From Bacteroidaceae bacterium (lineage in GTDB: Bacteria; Bacteroidota; Bacteroidia; Bacteroidales; Bacteroidaceae): 64,000 bases of DNA. The first letter of the stretch is position 1; each line of letters opens with the position of its first letter. Below, piece by piece: positions 16,848 through 25,566 of this stretch. The stretch is taken from assembly GCA_017427065.1 (NCBI GenBank), contig JAFRTL010000007.1, positions 62,001-126,000 of the forward strand, in the 5' to 3' direction. A program made the translations under genes and the position numbers. The notes under the pieces are model-generated. The model saw only the letters and a program-made list of their open reading frames with translations. It was not told the origin of the DNA and ran no database searches.

Positions 16848-18173
16848 ATGGCACAAGAACAGAAAAAAAGTGGTAGCATGGTAGCTATTATCACCATGTT
16901 CTTCCTTTTCGCAATGATTGCTTTCGTTACTAACATGGCTGCGCCTGTTGGTAACATTTGGACAATGGACGATGCTGTAGGTAACAATCCTGCACTTGGT
17001 TTCATGGGTAACTTCATGAACTTCCTGGCTTACCTGTTCATGGGTATTCCTGCAGGAAACATGCTTACTAAGGTTGGTTACAAGAAGACAGCCCTGATTG
17101 CCATAGCTGTTGGTATCGTAGGTCTGCTGATTCAGTACGCATCTGGCTTCAGCGCTGGTGTTCCAGGATTTAGCATCTATTTGCTGGGTGCCTTTGTTTG
17201 TGGTCTTTGTGTATGTATGCTGAACACCGTGGTAAACCCTATGCTGAACCTTATTGGTGGTGGTGGTACCAAGGGTAACCAGTTGCTGCAGCTTGGTGGT
17301 GCTTGTAACTCTTTTGCAGGAACTATTGCTCCTATTATGGTTGGTGCATACGTTGGCGCCATCACTAAGAACACGAAAATCACAGACGTTAGCCCAATGT
17401 TGTTTGGTGCCATCGCGATCTTCGTGGTTGCATTCATCGTGATTTACTTTGCCAAGATTCAGGAACCACGTCAGCAGAAGGTTGAGGTAGCTACTGTAAA
17501 AGACGAGCACAGTCCTTGGAGCTTCCGTCACTTCGTGCTAGGCGCCATTGCCATCTTCTGCTATGTAGGTATGGAAGTTGGTATCCCTAATACCTTTGGT
17601 AACTTCTTGGGTAAGGAAGTGAACTTCAACCTGTTCGATCCAGCTAACTCTGCTAACGCTGCTGCTATTATCGGTGGTATGACTGGCCTCTACTGGCTGT
17701 TGATGCTGGTTGGCCGTCTGACTTCAGGTTTTATCAGTGGTAAGATTTCTAGCCGTGCACAGTTGCTTACCGTTTCTTGCGTAGGTATTGTATTGGTACT
17801 TATCTCTATGGTTGTTCCTGCTACTACTGGTGTATCTATGGTAGGTTTCAGCAACGGTTCATTTGCAGTAAATAACGTGCCTCTGTTCACCGTATTCCTG
17901 GTACTGATGGGTCTCTGCACCTCTATCATGTGGGGTTGCATCTTCAACCTGGCAACTGAGGGCCTTGGAAAATACACTGAGAAGGCTTCTGGTATCTTCA
18001 TGATGATGGTAGTTGGTGGTGGTATCCTGCCATTGATTCAGAATTCTATCGTAGGCACCACCATGGGTTCACTGCGTATCAGCTACGTGATTGTGATCGC
18101 CGTACTCGCCTACATGATTTTCTATGCACTCATCGGAAGCAAGAACGTGAACAAGGACATCAAGGTTGACTAA
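16848..18173 (+). CDS. Glucose/galactose MFS transporter (FucP/GluP family)
   Basis: A 441-residue inner-membrane transporter with about 12 transmembrane segments. The start (MVAIITMFFLFAMIAFVTNM), LAYLFMGIPAGNML and the ATEGLGKYTEKASGIFMMMVVGGGILPL block are typical of FHS-family proton symporters for fucose, glucose or galactose. Context between galM and galK makes galactose/glucose the likely substrates. The coding sequence is noticeably richer in repeated GGT codons than its neighbours, as in highly expressed genes. A hairpin built from 7-nt repeats separates it from galK. Confidence 0.93.
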   Translation: MAQEQKKSGSMVAIITMFFLFAMIAFVTNMAAPVGNIWTMDDAVGNNPALGFMGNFMNFLAYLFMGIPAGNMLTKVGYKKTALIAIAVGIVGLLIQYASGFSAGVPGFSIYLLGAFVCGLCVCMLNTVVNPMLNLIGGGGTKGNQLLQLGGACNSFAGTIAPIMVGAYVGAITKNTKITDVSPMLFGAIAIFVVAFIVIYFAKIQEPRQQKVEVATVKDEHSPWSFRHFVLGAIAIFCYVGMEVGIPNTFGNFLGKEVNFNLFDPANSANAAAIIGGMTGLYWLLMLVGRLTSGFISGKISSRAQLLTVSCVGIVLVLISMVVPATTGVSMVGFSNGSFAVNNVPLFTVFLVLMGLCTSIMWGCIFNLATEGLGKYTEKASGIFMMMVVGGGILPLIQNSIVGTTMGSLRISYVIVIAVLAYMIFYALIGSKNVNKDIKVD

Positions 18174-18177
18174 TTTT

Positions 18178-18237
18178 ACATTGAGCATAAGACATTGAAC
18201 ATTGGGGGATTCCTCGTGTTCAATGTCCGATGCTCAT
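18178..18237. repeat. Heptamer-repeat hairpin between the MFS gene and galK
   Basis: Units ACATTGA, GCATAAG, ACATTGA, ACATTGG run in a 7-nt phase (18178-18205), and TGTTCAA, TGTCCGA, TGCTCAT (18217-18237) form the inverted arm. The two arms pair over about 18 bp with one 2x2 mismatch around a loop of 15 nt. No T-run follows, so it is not an ordinary terminator; it may adjust galK expression relative to the transporter. Confidence 0.75.
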
Positions 18238-18266
18238 TTTCCTACTAACTTAAACTTCAAAGTATC

Positions 18267-19421
18267 ATGGATATTGAATTCGTAAGAAGTCGCTTCATTA
18301 AGCATTTTGACGGAAGCACAGGTGCCGTTTACACCTCTCCAGGCCGCATCAACCTGATAGGCGAGCACACTGACTACAACGGGGGTTTCGTATTTCCCGG
18401 AGCAGTGGACAAGGGCATCATGGCTGAACTAAAACCCAACGGAACAAACAAGGTAAGAGCATACTCCATCAACATGAAAGACATGGTAGAGTTTGGTCTT
18501 AATGAAGAAGATGCCCCACGCACCAGTTGGGCACGATACATCTTTGGAGTTTGCCGTGAGATGATTAAACGGGGCGTAGAGGTGAAAGGCTTCAACACTG
18601 CTTTCGCTGGTGATGTACCTCTAGGAGCAGGAATGTCTTCCTCTGCTGCACTGGAGAGTACCTATGCCTATGCTTTGAACGACCTCTTCGGAGATAATAA
18701 GATAGACAAATTCGAACTCGCTAAGGTGGGACAGGCCACTGAGCACAATTATTGCGGCGTAAAATGTGGCATCATGGATCAGTTTGCTTCTGTGTTCGGA
18801 AAGAAAGATCACCTGATCCGCTTAGATTGCCGCTCACTGGAATACCAGTATTTCCACTTCGAGCCTAAGGGCTACCGCCTGGTGCTGGTAGATTCTGTAG
18901 TGAAGCATGAGCTAGCCTCCAGCGCTTACAACAAGCGTCGCCAGAGCTGCGAGAATGTGGTGGCTGCCATTAAGCAACTGCACCCAGAGGTAGAATTCCT
19001 GCGCGATGCTGACGCCGCCATGCTGGCAGAAGTGAAAGACAAGGTAAGCCAGGAGGACTACATGCGTGCCGAATATGTGATTGAAGAGATTCAGCGTGTA
19101 CTCGACGTGTGCGAAGCTCTGGAGCGCAACGACTACGAGACCGTGGGCCAGAAGATGTACGAGACGCACACAGGCATGAGCCGCCTCTACGAGGTGAGCT
19201 GCGAGGAGCTGGACTTCCTGAACGATGTGGCCTTCGACTGCGGCGTGACCGGCTCACGCGTAATGGGCGGCGGCTTCGGCGGATGCACCATCAACCTGGT
19301 GAAGGAAGAGTTCTACAGCACCTTCGTGGAGCAGGTGCGTAAGCAGTACTATGAGAAATTCCACAAGATAGCCAAGATCTACGACGTGGTGATAGGCGAC
19401 GGTGCCCGCCGCTTAGTTTAA
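18267..19421 (+). CDS. galK: Galactokinase
   Basis: Phosphorylates alpha-D-galactose to galactose 1-phosphate, the first Leloir step. The 384-residue GHMP kinase carries GRINLIGEHTDYNGGFVFPG (residues 26-45), the ATP loop PLGAGMSSSAALE (118-130), CGIMDQFASVFG (near 173) and the C-terminal VMGGGFGGCTINLV. Third gene of the galactose operon, 93 nt after the transporter. galT and galE are not in the window. Base composition changes inside the gene: 25 of 60 bases are G/C at 18421-18480 but 37 of 60 at 19141-19200, with many GC-ending codons in the last third. It ends in a bidirectional terminator. Confidence 0.97.
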   Translation: MDIEFVRSRFIKHFDGSTGAVYTSPGRINLIGEHTDYNGGFVFPGAVDKGIMAELKPNGTNKVRAYSINMKDMVEFGLNEEDAPRTSWARYIFGVCREMIKRGVEVKGFNTAFAGDVPLGAGMSSSAALESTYAYALNDLFGDNKIDKFELAKVGQATEHNYCGVKCGIMDQFASVFGKKDHLIRLDCRSLEYQYFHFEPKGYRLVLVDSVVKHELASSAYNKRRQSCENVVAAIKQLHPEVEFLRDADAAMLAEVKDKVSQEDYMRAEYVIEEIQRVLDVCEALERNDYETVGQKMYETHTGMSRLYEVSCEELDFLNDVAFDCGVTGSRVMGGGFGGCTINLVKEEFYSTFVEQVRKQYYEKFHKIAKIYDVVIGDGARRLV

Positions 19422-19441
19422 TTCTATCTACAAAGAAAAAG

Positions 19442-19474
19442 AAAGAAGGGTTTCAGTTGAAACCCTTCTTTTTA
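19442..19474. terminator. Bidirectional terminator between galK and the DUF1080 gene
   Basis: Stem AAAGAAGGGTTTC / GAAACCCTTCTTT with an AGTT loop, flanked by A-rich and T-rich DNA on both sides, between two convergent genes. Confidence 0.85.
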
Positions 19475-19493
19475 TTTACACTTATTTCTATCA

Positions 19494-20711
19494 TCAGCGA
19501 ATCTCGGTGAGCGTGATGTTGCGGAACTGAAGCGGTCCGCCCTCGCTCTGCAGGGCAATGAAACCACGGTCGAACTGGCCATCGGCCTCGTTCTGAAGCA
19601 CGCCGTTGATATATACCTTCATGTGACGACCAATGCACTCAATGTCGGCCTCGTTCCACTCGCCTACAGGTTTCTCCTGTGCATTGCCGGTGGCAGGCTT
19701 GATGGCGAACTCGCCAGCCTGGCGCGCGCCCTCTACCTGATAGCCGTTCAGACCTACCACAAGGCCCAAGCCGCCGTTCATCAGGTTGGCCTCCATACCT
19801 ACAGGCCATACATGGTCACCCTCCTGAATGCGCTGGAACAGACCGCTGTTTGAAGGCTCGCCCACCCAACGCCACTCAGCGTGCAGGCGGTAGTCACGAT
19901 ACTGATTGCGGGTGCGCATGTAGCCGAAAGGCTCACCAGACACATTGATCACACCATCCTTAACGGTGAACACCTCTTCGGGCTTCACACCTGTAGAAGG
20001 ATCTACGTAAGGCACCCATCCGCGCAGGCTCTCACCATTGAAGAGAGGGGTGGGCTTGAATACCAATGAAGTGACATCTGCACCGGTGGCGGGCTTCAGC
20101 TCCTTCACATACACATTGCGGAACTCGATGGGGCCGCCTTCGCTCTGAAGGGCAATGAAACCCTCGGTCAGGGAAGTCTCGGCCTCATTCACCAATACAC
20201 CGTTCAGCTTCACCGTGATATGGCTGCCGATGCAGCTTACCTCCAGCTGGTTCCACTCACCTGCAGGTTTCTCCAGGCCTTCGTCATTCACCAAGCGAGG
20301 TTTGAAAGGTCCTGTCTGACTAGGATCACGCTGAATGGTACCACCTGTGTCGCCCACGGTACCCACCTTCAGCTGCACCTCTATCATACCAGGCCACATG
20401 GCATCGCCTTCCTGCACACGCTGGAAGAATCCACTGTTAGTGCCCTGACCATCGGCCCAGCGGAATTCGGCATAAGCCACATAGTCGGCATACTTCTTAG
20501 CCGTACGCAGATAGCCATAAGGCATACCCAAAGCATGGATCACACCATTCTGCACGGTAAATAACTGCTCTGGTGTCACATCACTTGAGGGATCGGAGTA
20601 AGCCACCCAACCCGTAAGGTCCTTTCCGTTGAACAACTGAACACCCTTGTCTTCACCACAAGAGGTCAGCAACGCAGCCATTGCTAGGGCTGCAATAAAC
20701 ATCTTTTTCAT
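19494..20711 (-). CDS. Lipoprotein with two tandem DUF1080 (3-keto-disaccharide hydrolase-like) domains
   Basis: A 405-residue lipoprotein (MKKMFIAALAMAALLTSC, lipobox Cys18) made of two copies of the same domain of about 190 residues. Copy 1 starts at LFNGKDLTGWVAYSDPSS (residue 26), copy 2 at LFNGESLRGWVPYVDPST; each has a YGYLRT / FGYMRT motif, NSGFFQRVQEG / NSGLFQRIQEG, and ends with GFIALQSEGGP followed by FRN. DUF1080 folds are concanavalin-like; characterised members cleave 3-keto-glycosides or bind sugars. Substrate unknown. The gene is GC-rich like the adjoining end of galK. Transcribed alone, convergent with galK. Confidence 0.9.
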   Translation of the reverse strand: MKKMFIAALAMAALLTSCGEDKGVQLFNGKDLTGWVAYSDPSSDVTPEQLFTVQNGVIHALGMPYGYLRTAKKYADYVAYAEFRWADGQGTNSGFFQRVQEGDAMWPGMIEVQLKVGTVGDTGGTIQRDPSQTGPFKPRLVNDEGLEKPAGEWNQLEVSCIGSHITVKLNGVLVNEAETSLTEGFIALQSEGGPIEFRNVYVKELKPATGADVTSLVFKPTPLFNGESLRGWVPYVDPSTGVKPEEVFTVKDGVINVSGEPFGYMRTRNQYRDYRLHAEWRWVGEPSNSGLFQRIQEGDHVWPVGMEANLMNGGLGLVVGLNGYQVEGARQAGEFAIKPATGNAQEKPVGEWNEADIECIGRHMKVYINGVLQNEADGQFDRGFIALQSEGGPLQFRNITLTEIR

Positions 20712-20737
20712 TTTGCTTATATTATTAATAATGTGTA

Positions 20738-21679
20738 TTATCCTAGCAGTCTCACCTTGGTCTGCTTATAGGAGGCGATGATGTCCTGCATCACTTCTGC
20801 GACGGTCTGAATGGGATACCCCTTCAACAAGCCTGTGATCTGTCCTATCTCCAATTCGCCCTGCTCCAAATCGCCCTCGAGCATGCCCCGACGTGCACGT
20901 CCGGCACCCAACAACTCCAAAAGATCTTCCTTGGTGGCACCCTTCTCCTCGGCCTCCTCAATCTCTGTGCGCAAGGCATTCTTTATCAATCGTGTAGGTG
21001 AGAGTTTCTTAAGCGTGAGCAGAGTGTCTCCTTCCTCCAGGTTCAGGCAGAGCTTCTTGAAATCCTCGTGGGCAGAGCTCTCTTCAGTAAGCGCAAAGCG
21101 GGTACCTATCTGCACGCCCTCGGCTCCAAGCGCCTCAACGGCCAACATAGCCTCACCGGTAGCGATGCCTCCAGCTGCTATCAGCGGCAAAGAAGTAGCC
21201 TTTCTAACCGCAGGGATCAGGCATAGCGTGGTGGTTTCTTCACGACCATTGTGTCCACCAGCCTCAGTACCTTCGGCTACCACAGCATCTACCCCAGCCT
21301 CCTCGCACTTGGCAGCAAACTTCGAGGAAGACACCACATGAGTGACCAAAATGCCACGCTCGTGCAGCCAATTGGTCCATTTCTTAGGACTGCCAGCCGA
21401 TGTAAATACTATCTTCACCCCTTCCTCGGCAATGACATTCATATAGTCGGCAGCTGCGGGGTTCATCAACGGCACATTCACACCAAAAGGCTTATTTGTG
21501 GCCTCCTTGCATTTACGGATATGCTCGCGCAGCAAGTCGGGAGTCATGGAACCAGCACTCAGCAGACCCAATCCGCCATTATTACTCACAGCCGATACCA
21601 GTCGCCATCCGCTGCACCAAGCCATTCCTCCCTGTATGATGGGAAGTTCTATACCAAATAAGGAAGTGATTCTATTCAT
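20738..21679 (-). CDS. FMN-dependent nitronate monooxygenase / FabK-like enoyl-ACP reductase
   Basis: A 313-residue TIM-barrel flavoprotein: IIQGGMAWCSGW at the start, NNGGLGLLSAG, the KPFGVNVPL strand, EAGGHNGREETTT and the phosphate-binding LIAAGGIATGEAMLAVEALGA then GVQIGTRF. Nitronate monooxygenases and FabK (last step of fatty-acid elongation) share all these features and cannot be separated by eye. Length matches the Bacteroidales form. It follows a gap of 26 nt from the DUF1080 gene's start, so the two may be co-transcribed. Cytoplasmic. Confidence 0.85.
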   Translation of the reverse strand: MNRITSLFGIELPIIQGGMAWCSGWRLVSAVSNNGGLGLLSAGSMTPDLLREHIRKCKEATNKPFGVNVPLMNPAAADYMNVIAEEGVKIVFTSAGSPKKWTNWLHERGILVTHVVSSSKFAAKCEEAGVDAVVAEGTEAGGHNGREETTTLCLIPAVRKATSLPLIAAGGIATGEAMLAVEALGAEGVQIGTRFALTEESSAHEDFKKLCLNLEEGDTLLTLKKLSPTRLIKNALRTEIEEAEEKGATKEDLLELLGAGRARRGMLEGDLEQGELEIGQITGLLKGYPIQTVAEVMQDIIASYKQTKVRLLG

Positions 21680-21740
21680 AGTCTTTACAAATTTGCTGTA
21701 AAGCTACAAAAAAACTTTGAAATGTAGAAGATAGAAGGTA

Positions 21741-22295
21741 TTATTTCTCTGGCATCCCCTCGACTTTGTCGTATTGCTCTAAGACTTCTTTCGTCTTTTT
21801 CTGATTGCGCTTGTGTTGGAAACGCCAGAATTCACGCGTAAAATATTGCGTCAACAAAGTGGCGTAATCACCTACCAGCTTTCCATTCTCAAATCTGATG
21901 AGCTTATCATCATCTTTCTCCAATTTAATGTGCCCACTATTAGTCACACCTTTCACGTCAGAGACTCCAAGCATTTTCCAAAAAGTCCCTCTCCAAGTAT
22001 CTGAATGTATCGCAATCTTTCGCTTATAAATAGGATCCCAATCATATGGAGTGTTTGTATTATATGGGTGCAAGGTATATCGCGCTTCTTTAGATGCAGG
22101 AGGCGTTTCGTTCTTCCCGAAGACGGAAGGCATCGAATCGTTGGCATCCAACCACGGTTTATCATTTTGCATCCGCAACTGAATGGGAGGAGTATTTGTG
22201 ACGTTTCTGCGCAAAGTATCAGACTTTATCTCCACCTGTGCATTCAGCAGCAAAGGGATAAAAAGGAATAGTATAACAAGTAATGTATTTCTCAC
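21741..22295 (-). CDS. Secreted protein of unknown function (DUF4858-like)
   Basis: 184 residues with a signal peptide (MRNTLLVILFLFIPLLLNAQ) and a mature part rich in charged and aromatic residues (YDWDPIYKRKIAIHSDTWRG, LLTQYFTREFWRFQHKRNQ). I recall similar Bacteroidales proteins labelled DUF4858, but the assignment is uncertain. It is divergent from rlmH with a TAACTTTG promoter box at 22319-22326, about 25 nt before the ATG. Function not known. Confidence 0.65.
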   Translation of the reverse strand: MRNTLLVILFLFIPLLLNAQVEIKSDTLRRNVTNTPPIQLRMQNDKPWLDANDSMPSVFGKNETPPASKEARYTLHPYNTNTPYDWDPIYKRKIAIHSDTWRGTFWKMLGVSDVKGVTNSGHIKLEKDDDKLIRFENGKLVGDYATLLTQYFTREFWRFQHKRNQKKTKEVLEQYDKVEGMPEK

Positions 22296-22318
22296 TATCT
22301 ACATCCATTAGTTGATTG

Positions 22319-22368
22319 CAAAGTTACCAACATCCTTAGGAAGATTGTCTTAAAAAACATTATCTTTG
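22319..22368. promoter_or_regulatory. Divergent -7 boxes for the DUF4858-like gene and rlmH
   Basis: TAACTTTG on the minus strand (22319-22326) and TATCTTTG on the plus strand (22361-22368), 34 bp apart. Neither has a TTG at the best spacing, so the -33 regions are weak. Confidence 0.55.
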
Positions 22369-22389
22369 CACAAACGATAGTTAAAGCTA

Positions 22390-22863
22390 ATGAAAACGGT
22401 ACTATTAGTAGTGGGAAAGACGGTGGACAAGCACCTTGTCGCCTTGATGGAGGATTATGTAGAACGTACAAAGCACTACATGACTTTCGATGTTGAAGTA
22501 ATTCCTGATTTGAAAAGCACCAAGAACCTAAGTGAAGAGGTGCAGAAGGAAAAAGAAGGCGAACTGATTCTGAAAGCACTTCAGCCAGGAGATTATGTGG
22601 TGCTACTGGATGAGGGTGGTAAGGAGATGCGCTCTATAGAATTTGCCCAATACTTACGACACAAGATGAATACCCTCAGCAAAAGGTTAGTATTTGTCAT
22701 AGGAGGTCCTTATGGATTCTCTCAAAAAGTGTATCAAGCAGCTACAGAAAAGATGTCACTCTCGAGAATGACTTTCTCACATCAGATGGTCAGATTGTTT
22801 TTTGTAGAGCAGCTATACCGAGCCATGTCTATTCTAGCAGGAAGTCCCTACCATCATGAGTAG
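22390..22863 (+). CDS. rlmH: 23S rRNA pseudouridine(1915) N3-methyltransferase
   Basis: Methylates pseudouridine 1915 in helix 69 of 23S rRNA. 157 residues, the standard RlmH length, a SPOUT-class knotted methyltransferase: YVVLLDEGGKEMRSIEFA in the middle, the SAM-binding VFVIGGPYGFS loop, and the C-terminal knot KMSLSRMTFSHQMVRLFFVEQLYRA then YHHE. Monocistronic; its stop codon is 2 nt from the stop of the convergent C11 protease gene. Confidence 0.97.
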   Translation: MKTVLLVVGKTVDKHLVALMEDYVERTKHYMTFDVEVIPDLKSTKNLSEEVQKEKEGELILKALQPGDYVVLLDEGGKEMRSIEFAQYLRHKMNTLSKRLVFVIGGPYGFSQKVYQAATEKMSLSRMTFSHQMVRLFFVEQLYRAMSILAGSPYHHE

Positions 22864-22864
22864 G

Positions 22865-24112
22865 TTACCAGCCTAGCTGATTCATGCCTGCGTCCTTATA
22901 CCAATCGGTGTTCTGATAGGCCACATCGCGAGGCGATGTGCCATCTTCGTTCACAGGTAGATAAACTGAGAGGCCCTTGGAGCCTTCCATAGAAAAGAGC
23001 CCTACAAAGGCAGAGTAGTTCTTGGGGGTGGTGACATAAGTTGTCATGGTAGCATCATAGACCGTCTTCCACGTTCTGAAATCAGTAGTAGGAAGCACTT
23101 TCTCCATCAATTGAGACAAGTCATAGTAGCCGATATGTGATGAGCCTAAACGATTACGTTTGTCATAATCAAGCAATGATGACTTCAAGATTTCCAAACT
23201 GACATGTTGATGCTTAGCCAACACCTGCTTAGTCACTTTGGCCAAATTATCCATAGCGGACATCTTCGCGGCACCGATAGAAACGCCACCTGTCCAATTG
23301 AGGTTGGTACAAATCTTGGTCTCATCGTAAGTAGAAGCATAGTAGTTATAGTAGCTACGCACGATGCCTATTTCAGGTGTGCTGCTGAACATCTCAGGCA
23401 CCAGCACATTATAAGGAGCACCAGGACCAGGAATCTCTGTCGGTGAACTGATCACCCAGTCAGCTGCATCACGCAGGTCGTACAAGGTTTCCACAGACAG
23501 CATAAAGCAGGCATCCAGCAATAGGAAAGACAGTTTCTGGCCAAAGCCAGCACGTAGTGTAGCAGCCAACTCTATGATATTGGAGCGTGAAGTGTCTATG
23601 CCTATCCATTTCCATTCAATGCCGGCAATCGGAGTGACCGACTTACTTGGCACTGGATAGGGAATCCATCCTTCACCATGTGACCAATAGACGAAACCAT
23701 AGCTCTGTGCAGGACATTCAGCCTTCGCACGCAGGATTACATCCTTGATGGTGGTAGGGGATGCAGAATCATGATCGGCTGGATATTCATAGATTATTTC
23801 ATCTTTCACGACACCTGTGGCATCTTGTGTGATGCGATAAAGCGTAGGATTGTTGGAGTAGTCGTCAACATACACCAGCAGATTGTGTTTAGAAGCGTCA
23901 ATGCCAGCCATAGCAAAGCCCTCTTTCATTTCTTTTATATCACCCTTGTCAAACGCACTCATACTATTGTCAGCCACCATGTAGACCAATACAGTACGGG
24001 TGGCCTTCTGTGGACCGGGCGTAGGATCTGGCTCGTCATTGTGATGACATCCTGTCAGTATGCCAAGCAGCAGAAAAAGGAGTCCGAAATAGATAGCTTT
24101 GCTCTGTTTCAT
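22865..24112 (-). CDS. Clostripain-family (C11) cysteine protease lipoprotein
   Basis: A 415-residue predicted lipoprotein (lipobox LTGC, Cys22) of the C11 peptidase family. The core has VLVYMVADNSMS (residues 41-52), catalytic His145 in YWSHGEGW and catalytic Cys202 in LLDACFML, correctly spaced for clostripain-like enzymes, which cut after basic residues. Probably on the outer or cell-surface face; substrate unknown. It begins 2 nt after the small secreted protein that itself overlaps rpoD, so it appears to be the third gene of an rpoD transcript. Confidence 0.9.
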   Translation of the reverse strand: MKQSKAIYFGLLFLLLGILTGCHHNDEPDPTPGPQKATRTVLVYMVADNSMSAFDKGDIKEMKEGFAMAGIDASKHNLLVYVDDYSNNPTLYRITQDATGVVKDEIIYEYPADHDSASPTTIKDVILRAKAECPAQSYGFVYWSHGEGWIPYPVPSKSVTPIAGIEWKWIGIDTSRSNIIELAATLRAGFGQKLSFLLLDACFMLSVETLYDLRDAADWVISSPTEIPGPGAPYNVLVPEMFSSTPEIGIVRSYYNYYASTYDETKICTNLNWTGGVSIGAAKMSAMDNLAKVTKQVLAKHQHVSLEILKSSLLDYDKRNRLGSSHIGYYDLSQLMEKVLPTTDFRTWKTVYDATMTTYVTTPKNYSAFVGLFSMEGSKGLSVYLPVNEDGTSPRDVAYQNTDWYKDAGMNQLGW

Positions 24113-24114
24113 GG

Positions 24115-24537
24115 CTATTCTGGTTGACTGAACTTAAAATCAGTGACAGCTATGGGTCTCATACCGATACCTGACTTCCGATATTTAGCAAGCAATTTAT
24201 CAAATTCCTTCTGGAGTTTCTTCCTGTCTTTATTGAAAAATATCATACACACGTAGTTCTGCTTATTCAACTGCTCTTCCAGATAGTCCTTCAACTGATA
24301 TGAATACTGATAGCGCTGATCAAGAAACTTCTTGTCCAAAATCTTCGCGCTGTCTAAAGGCTGTATATCGGTATAAAAAGCCAGAGTATCAATAAAAGAA
24401 GCGGCAAAGCCGAAGCCATAGACCTCAGCATACTCTGCGACATCCTTCTGCTTCTTGTCACCCTTTTTTAAAGTGGCAGATGAACACAGCACCAGCACCA
24501 TCAAAGCCATCAGTATGTGTATACTCTTCTTCATCAT
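24115..24537 (-). CDS. Small secreted protein of unknown function
   Basis: A 140-residue protein with a signal peptide (MKKSIHILMALMVLVLCSSATL) and a mature Lys/Asp-rich part with FIDTLAFYTDIQPLDSAKIL and YVCMIFFNKDRKKLQKEF. No family recognised. The ATG at 24537 overlaps the rpoD stop codon in a TGATG arrangement, a hallmark of translational coupling, and the gene ends 2 nt before the C11 protease start. A chaperone or inhibitor role for the protease is conceivable from position alone but nothing in the sequence shows it. Confidence 0.75.
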   Translation of the reverse strand: MMKKSIHILMALMVLVLCSSATLKKGDKKQKDVAEYAEVYGFGFAASFIDTLAFYTDIQPLDSAKILDKKFLDQRYQYSYQLKDYLEEQLNKQNYVCMIFFNKDRKKLQKEFDKLLAKYRKSGIGMRPIAVTDFKFSQPE

Positions 24538-25397
24538 CAACCAAGATAACTTTTCAGCAACTTACTGCGACTATTCTGACGAAGACGACGGATAGCCTTT
24601 TCTTTGATCTGACGTACACGCTCACGAGTGAGACCAAATTCATCTCCAATCTCTTCAAGTGTCATTTCCTGACCGCCAATACCAAAGAATTTCTTAATGA
24701 TTTCACTTTCGCGAGAAGAGAGCGTAGTCAACGCACGGTCGATTTCACGAGCCAAAGACTCATCCACCAACTCCTTATCGGCCATTGGAGAGTCATCATT
24801 GGGGAGTACGTCCAAGAGGCTATTATCTTCACCATCTACAAATGGGGCATCAACGGAGATGTGTCTGCCAGAAACCTTCAGGGTATCAGACACCTTATCT
24901 ACAGGCACATCAAGCACTTCTGCCAGCTCTTCAGCAGATGGGCGACGTTCATTCTCCTGTTCGAACTTAGAGAGTGCCTTACTGATCTTATTCAGCGAAC
25001 CCACTTGGTTTAATGGCAAACGGACAATACGTGACTGCTCTGCCAAAGCCTGAAGAATGCTCTGACGAATCCACCAAACGGCATAACTGATAAACTTAAA
25101 ACCACGGGTCTCGTCAAATTTCTCCGCAGCCTTTATCAGTCCTAAGTTTCCCTCATTAATTAAGTCGGGCAATGTCAATCCTTGATTTTGATATTGCTTC
25201 GCAACAGAAACAACGAAACGCAAGTTGGCACGTGTAAGTTTTTCCAATGCTTCACGATCTCCTTTACGGATTCGCTGAGCTAATTCCACCTCTTCTTCTA
25301 CTGTAATTAAGTCCTCACGACCTATCTCCTGCAGATACTTGTCCAGTGACGCGCTTTCGCGGTTGGTGATGCTTTTTGTAATCTTTAATTGTCTCAT
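24537..25397 (-). CDS. rpoD: Primary RNA polymerase sigma factor (sigma-70 type, Bacteroidetes form)
   Basis: A 286-residue sigma-70. Region 1.2 is near [24 protein letters not shown]; region 2 contains [35 protein letters not shown] and [15 protein letters not shown]; region 3 begins [15 protein letters not shown]; region 4 ends with [27 protein letters not shown]. It lacks region 1.1, as the short Bacteroidetes primary sigma does. That factor recognises TTG/TAnnTTTG, the promoter type found throughout this window, including in front of this gene. It is followed by two secreted-protein genes with overlapping or touching reading frames. Confidence 0.96.
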   Translation of the reverse strand: MRQLKITKSITNRESASLDKYLQEIGREDLITVEEEVELAQRIRKGDREALEKLTRANLRFVVSVAKQYQNQGLTLPDLINEGNLGLIKAAEKFDETRGFKFISYAVWWIRQSILQALAEQSRIVRLPLNQVGSLNKISKALSKFEQENERRPSAEELAEVLDVPVDKVSDTLKVSGRHISVDAPFVDGEDNSLLDVLPNDDSPMADKELVDESLAREIDRALTTLSSRESEIIKKFFGIGGQEMTLEEIGDEFGLTRERVRQIKEKAIRRLRQNSRSKLLKSYLG

Positions 25398-25419
25398 TCT
25401 TTTTAATGCAATTTGGGTG

Positions 25420-25450
25420 CAAAGTTACGACATTAATTCCATTTTCCAAA
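25420..25450 (-). promoter_or_regulatory. Promoter of rpoD
   Basis: Minus-strand -7 box TAACTTTG (25420-25427) and -33 TTTG (25447-25450), 19-bp spacer, matching the consensus read by the encoded sigma factor itself. Confidence 0.85.
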
Positions 25451-25507
25451 TTAAAATGGCAGATTATTGATTCAACAAAATTTATGCCAAAAGCTAAGAA
25501 CAACAAA

Positions 25508-25538
25508 GAGAAGATGGCCACCATGTAGCCATCTTCTC
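25508..25538 (-). terminator. Intrinsic terminator of the HtrA gene
   Basis: Minus-strand 11-bp perfect stem GAGAAGATGGC / GCCATCTTCTC with a 9-nt loop, followed by TTTGTTGTTCTT, about 30 nt after the stop codon. Confidence 0.85.
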
Positions 25539-25566
25539 CTCAATTCCAATATTTATCCCTACGGAA

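Noticed and set aside
16830..17531. A 233-codon open frame on the minus strand across the sugar transporter gene.
   Set aside because: It is antisense to a clear 12-helix transporter, its translation is rich in Thr, Asn, His and Cys with no domain, and it arises from the codon bias of the real gene.
18970..19342. Arg-rich frames on both strands in the 3' part of galK.
   Set aside because: Produced by the high GC of this stretch; galK motifs continue without break to its stop codon.
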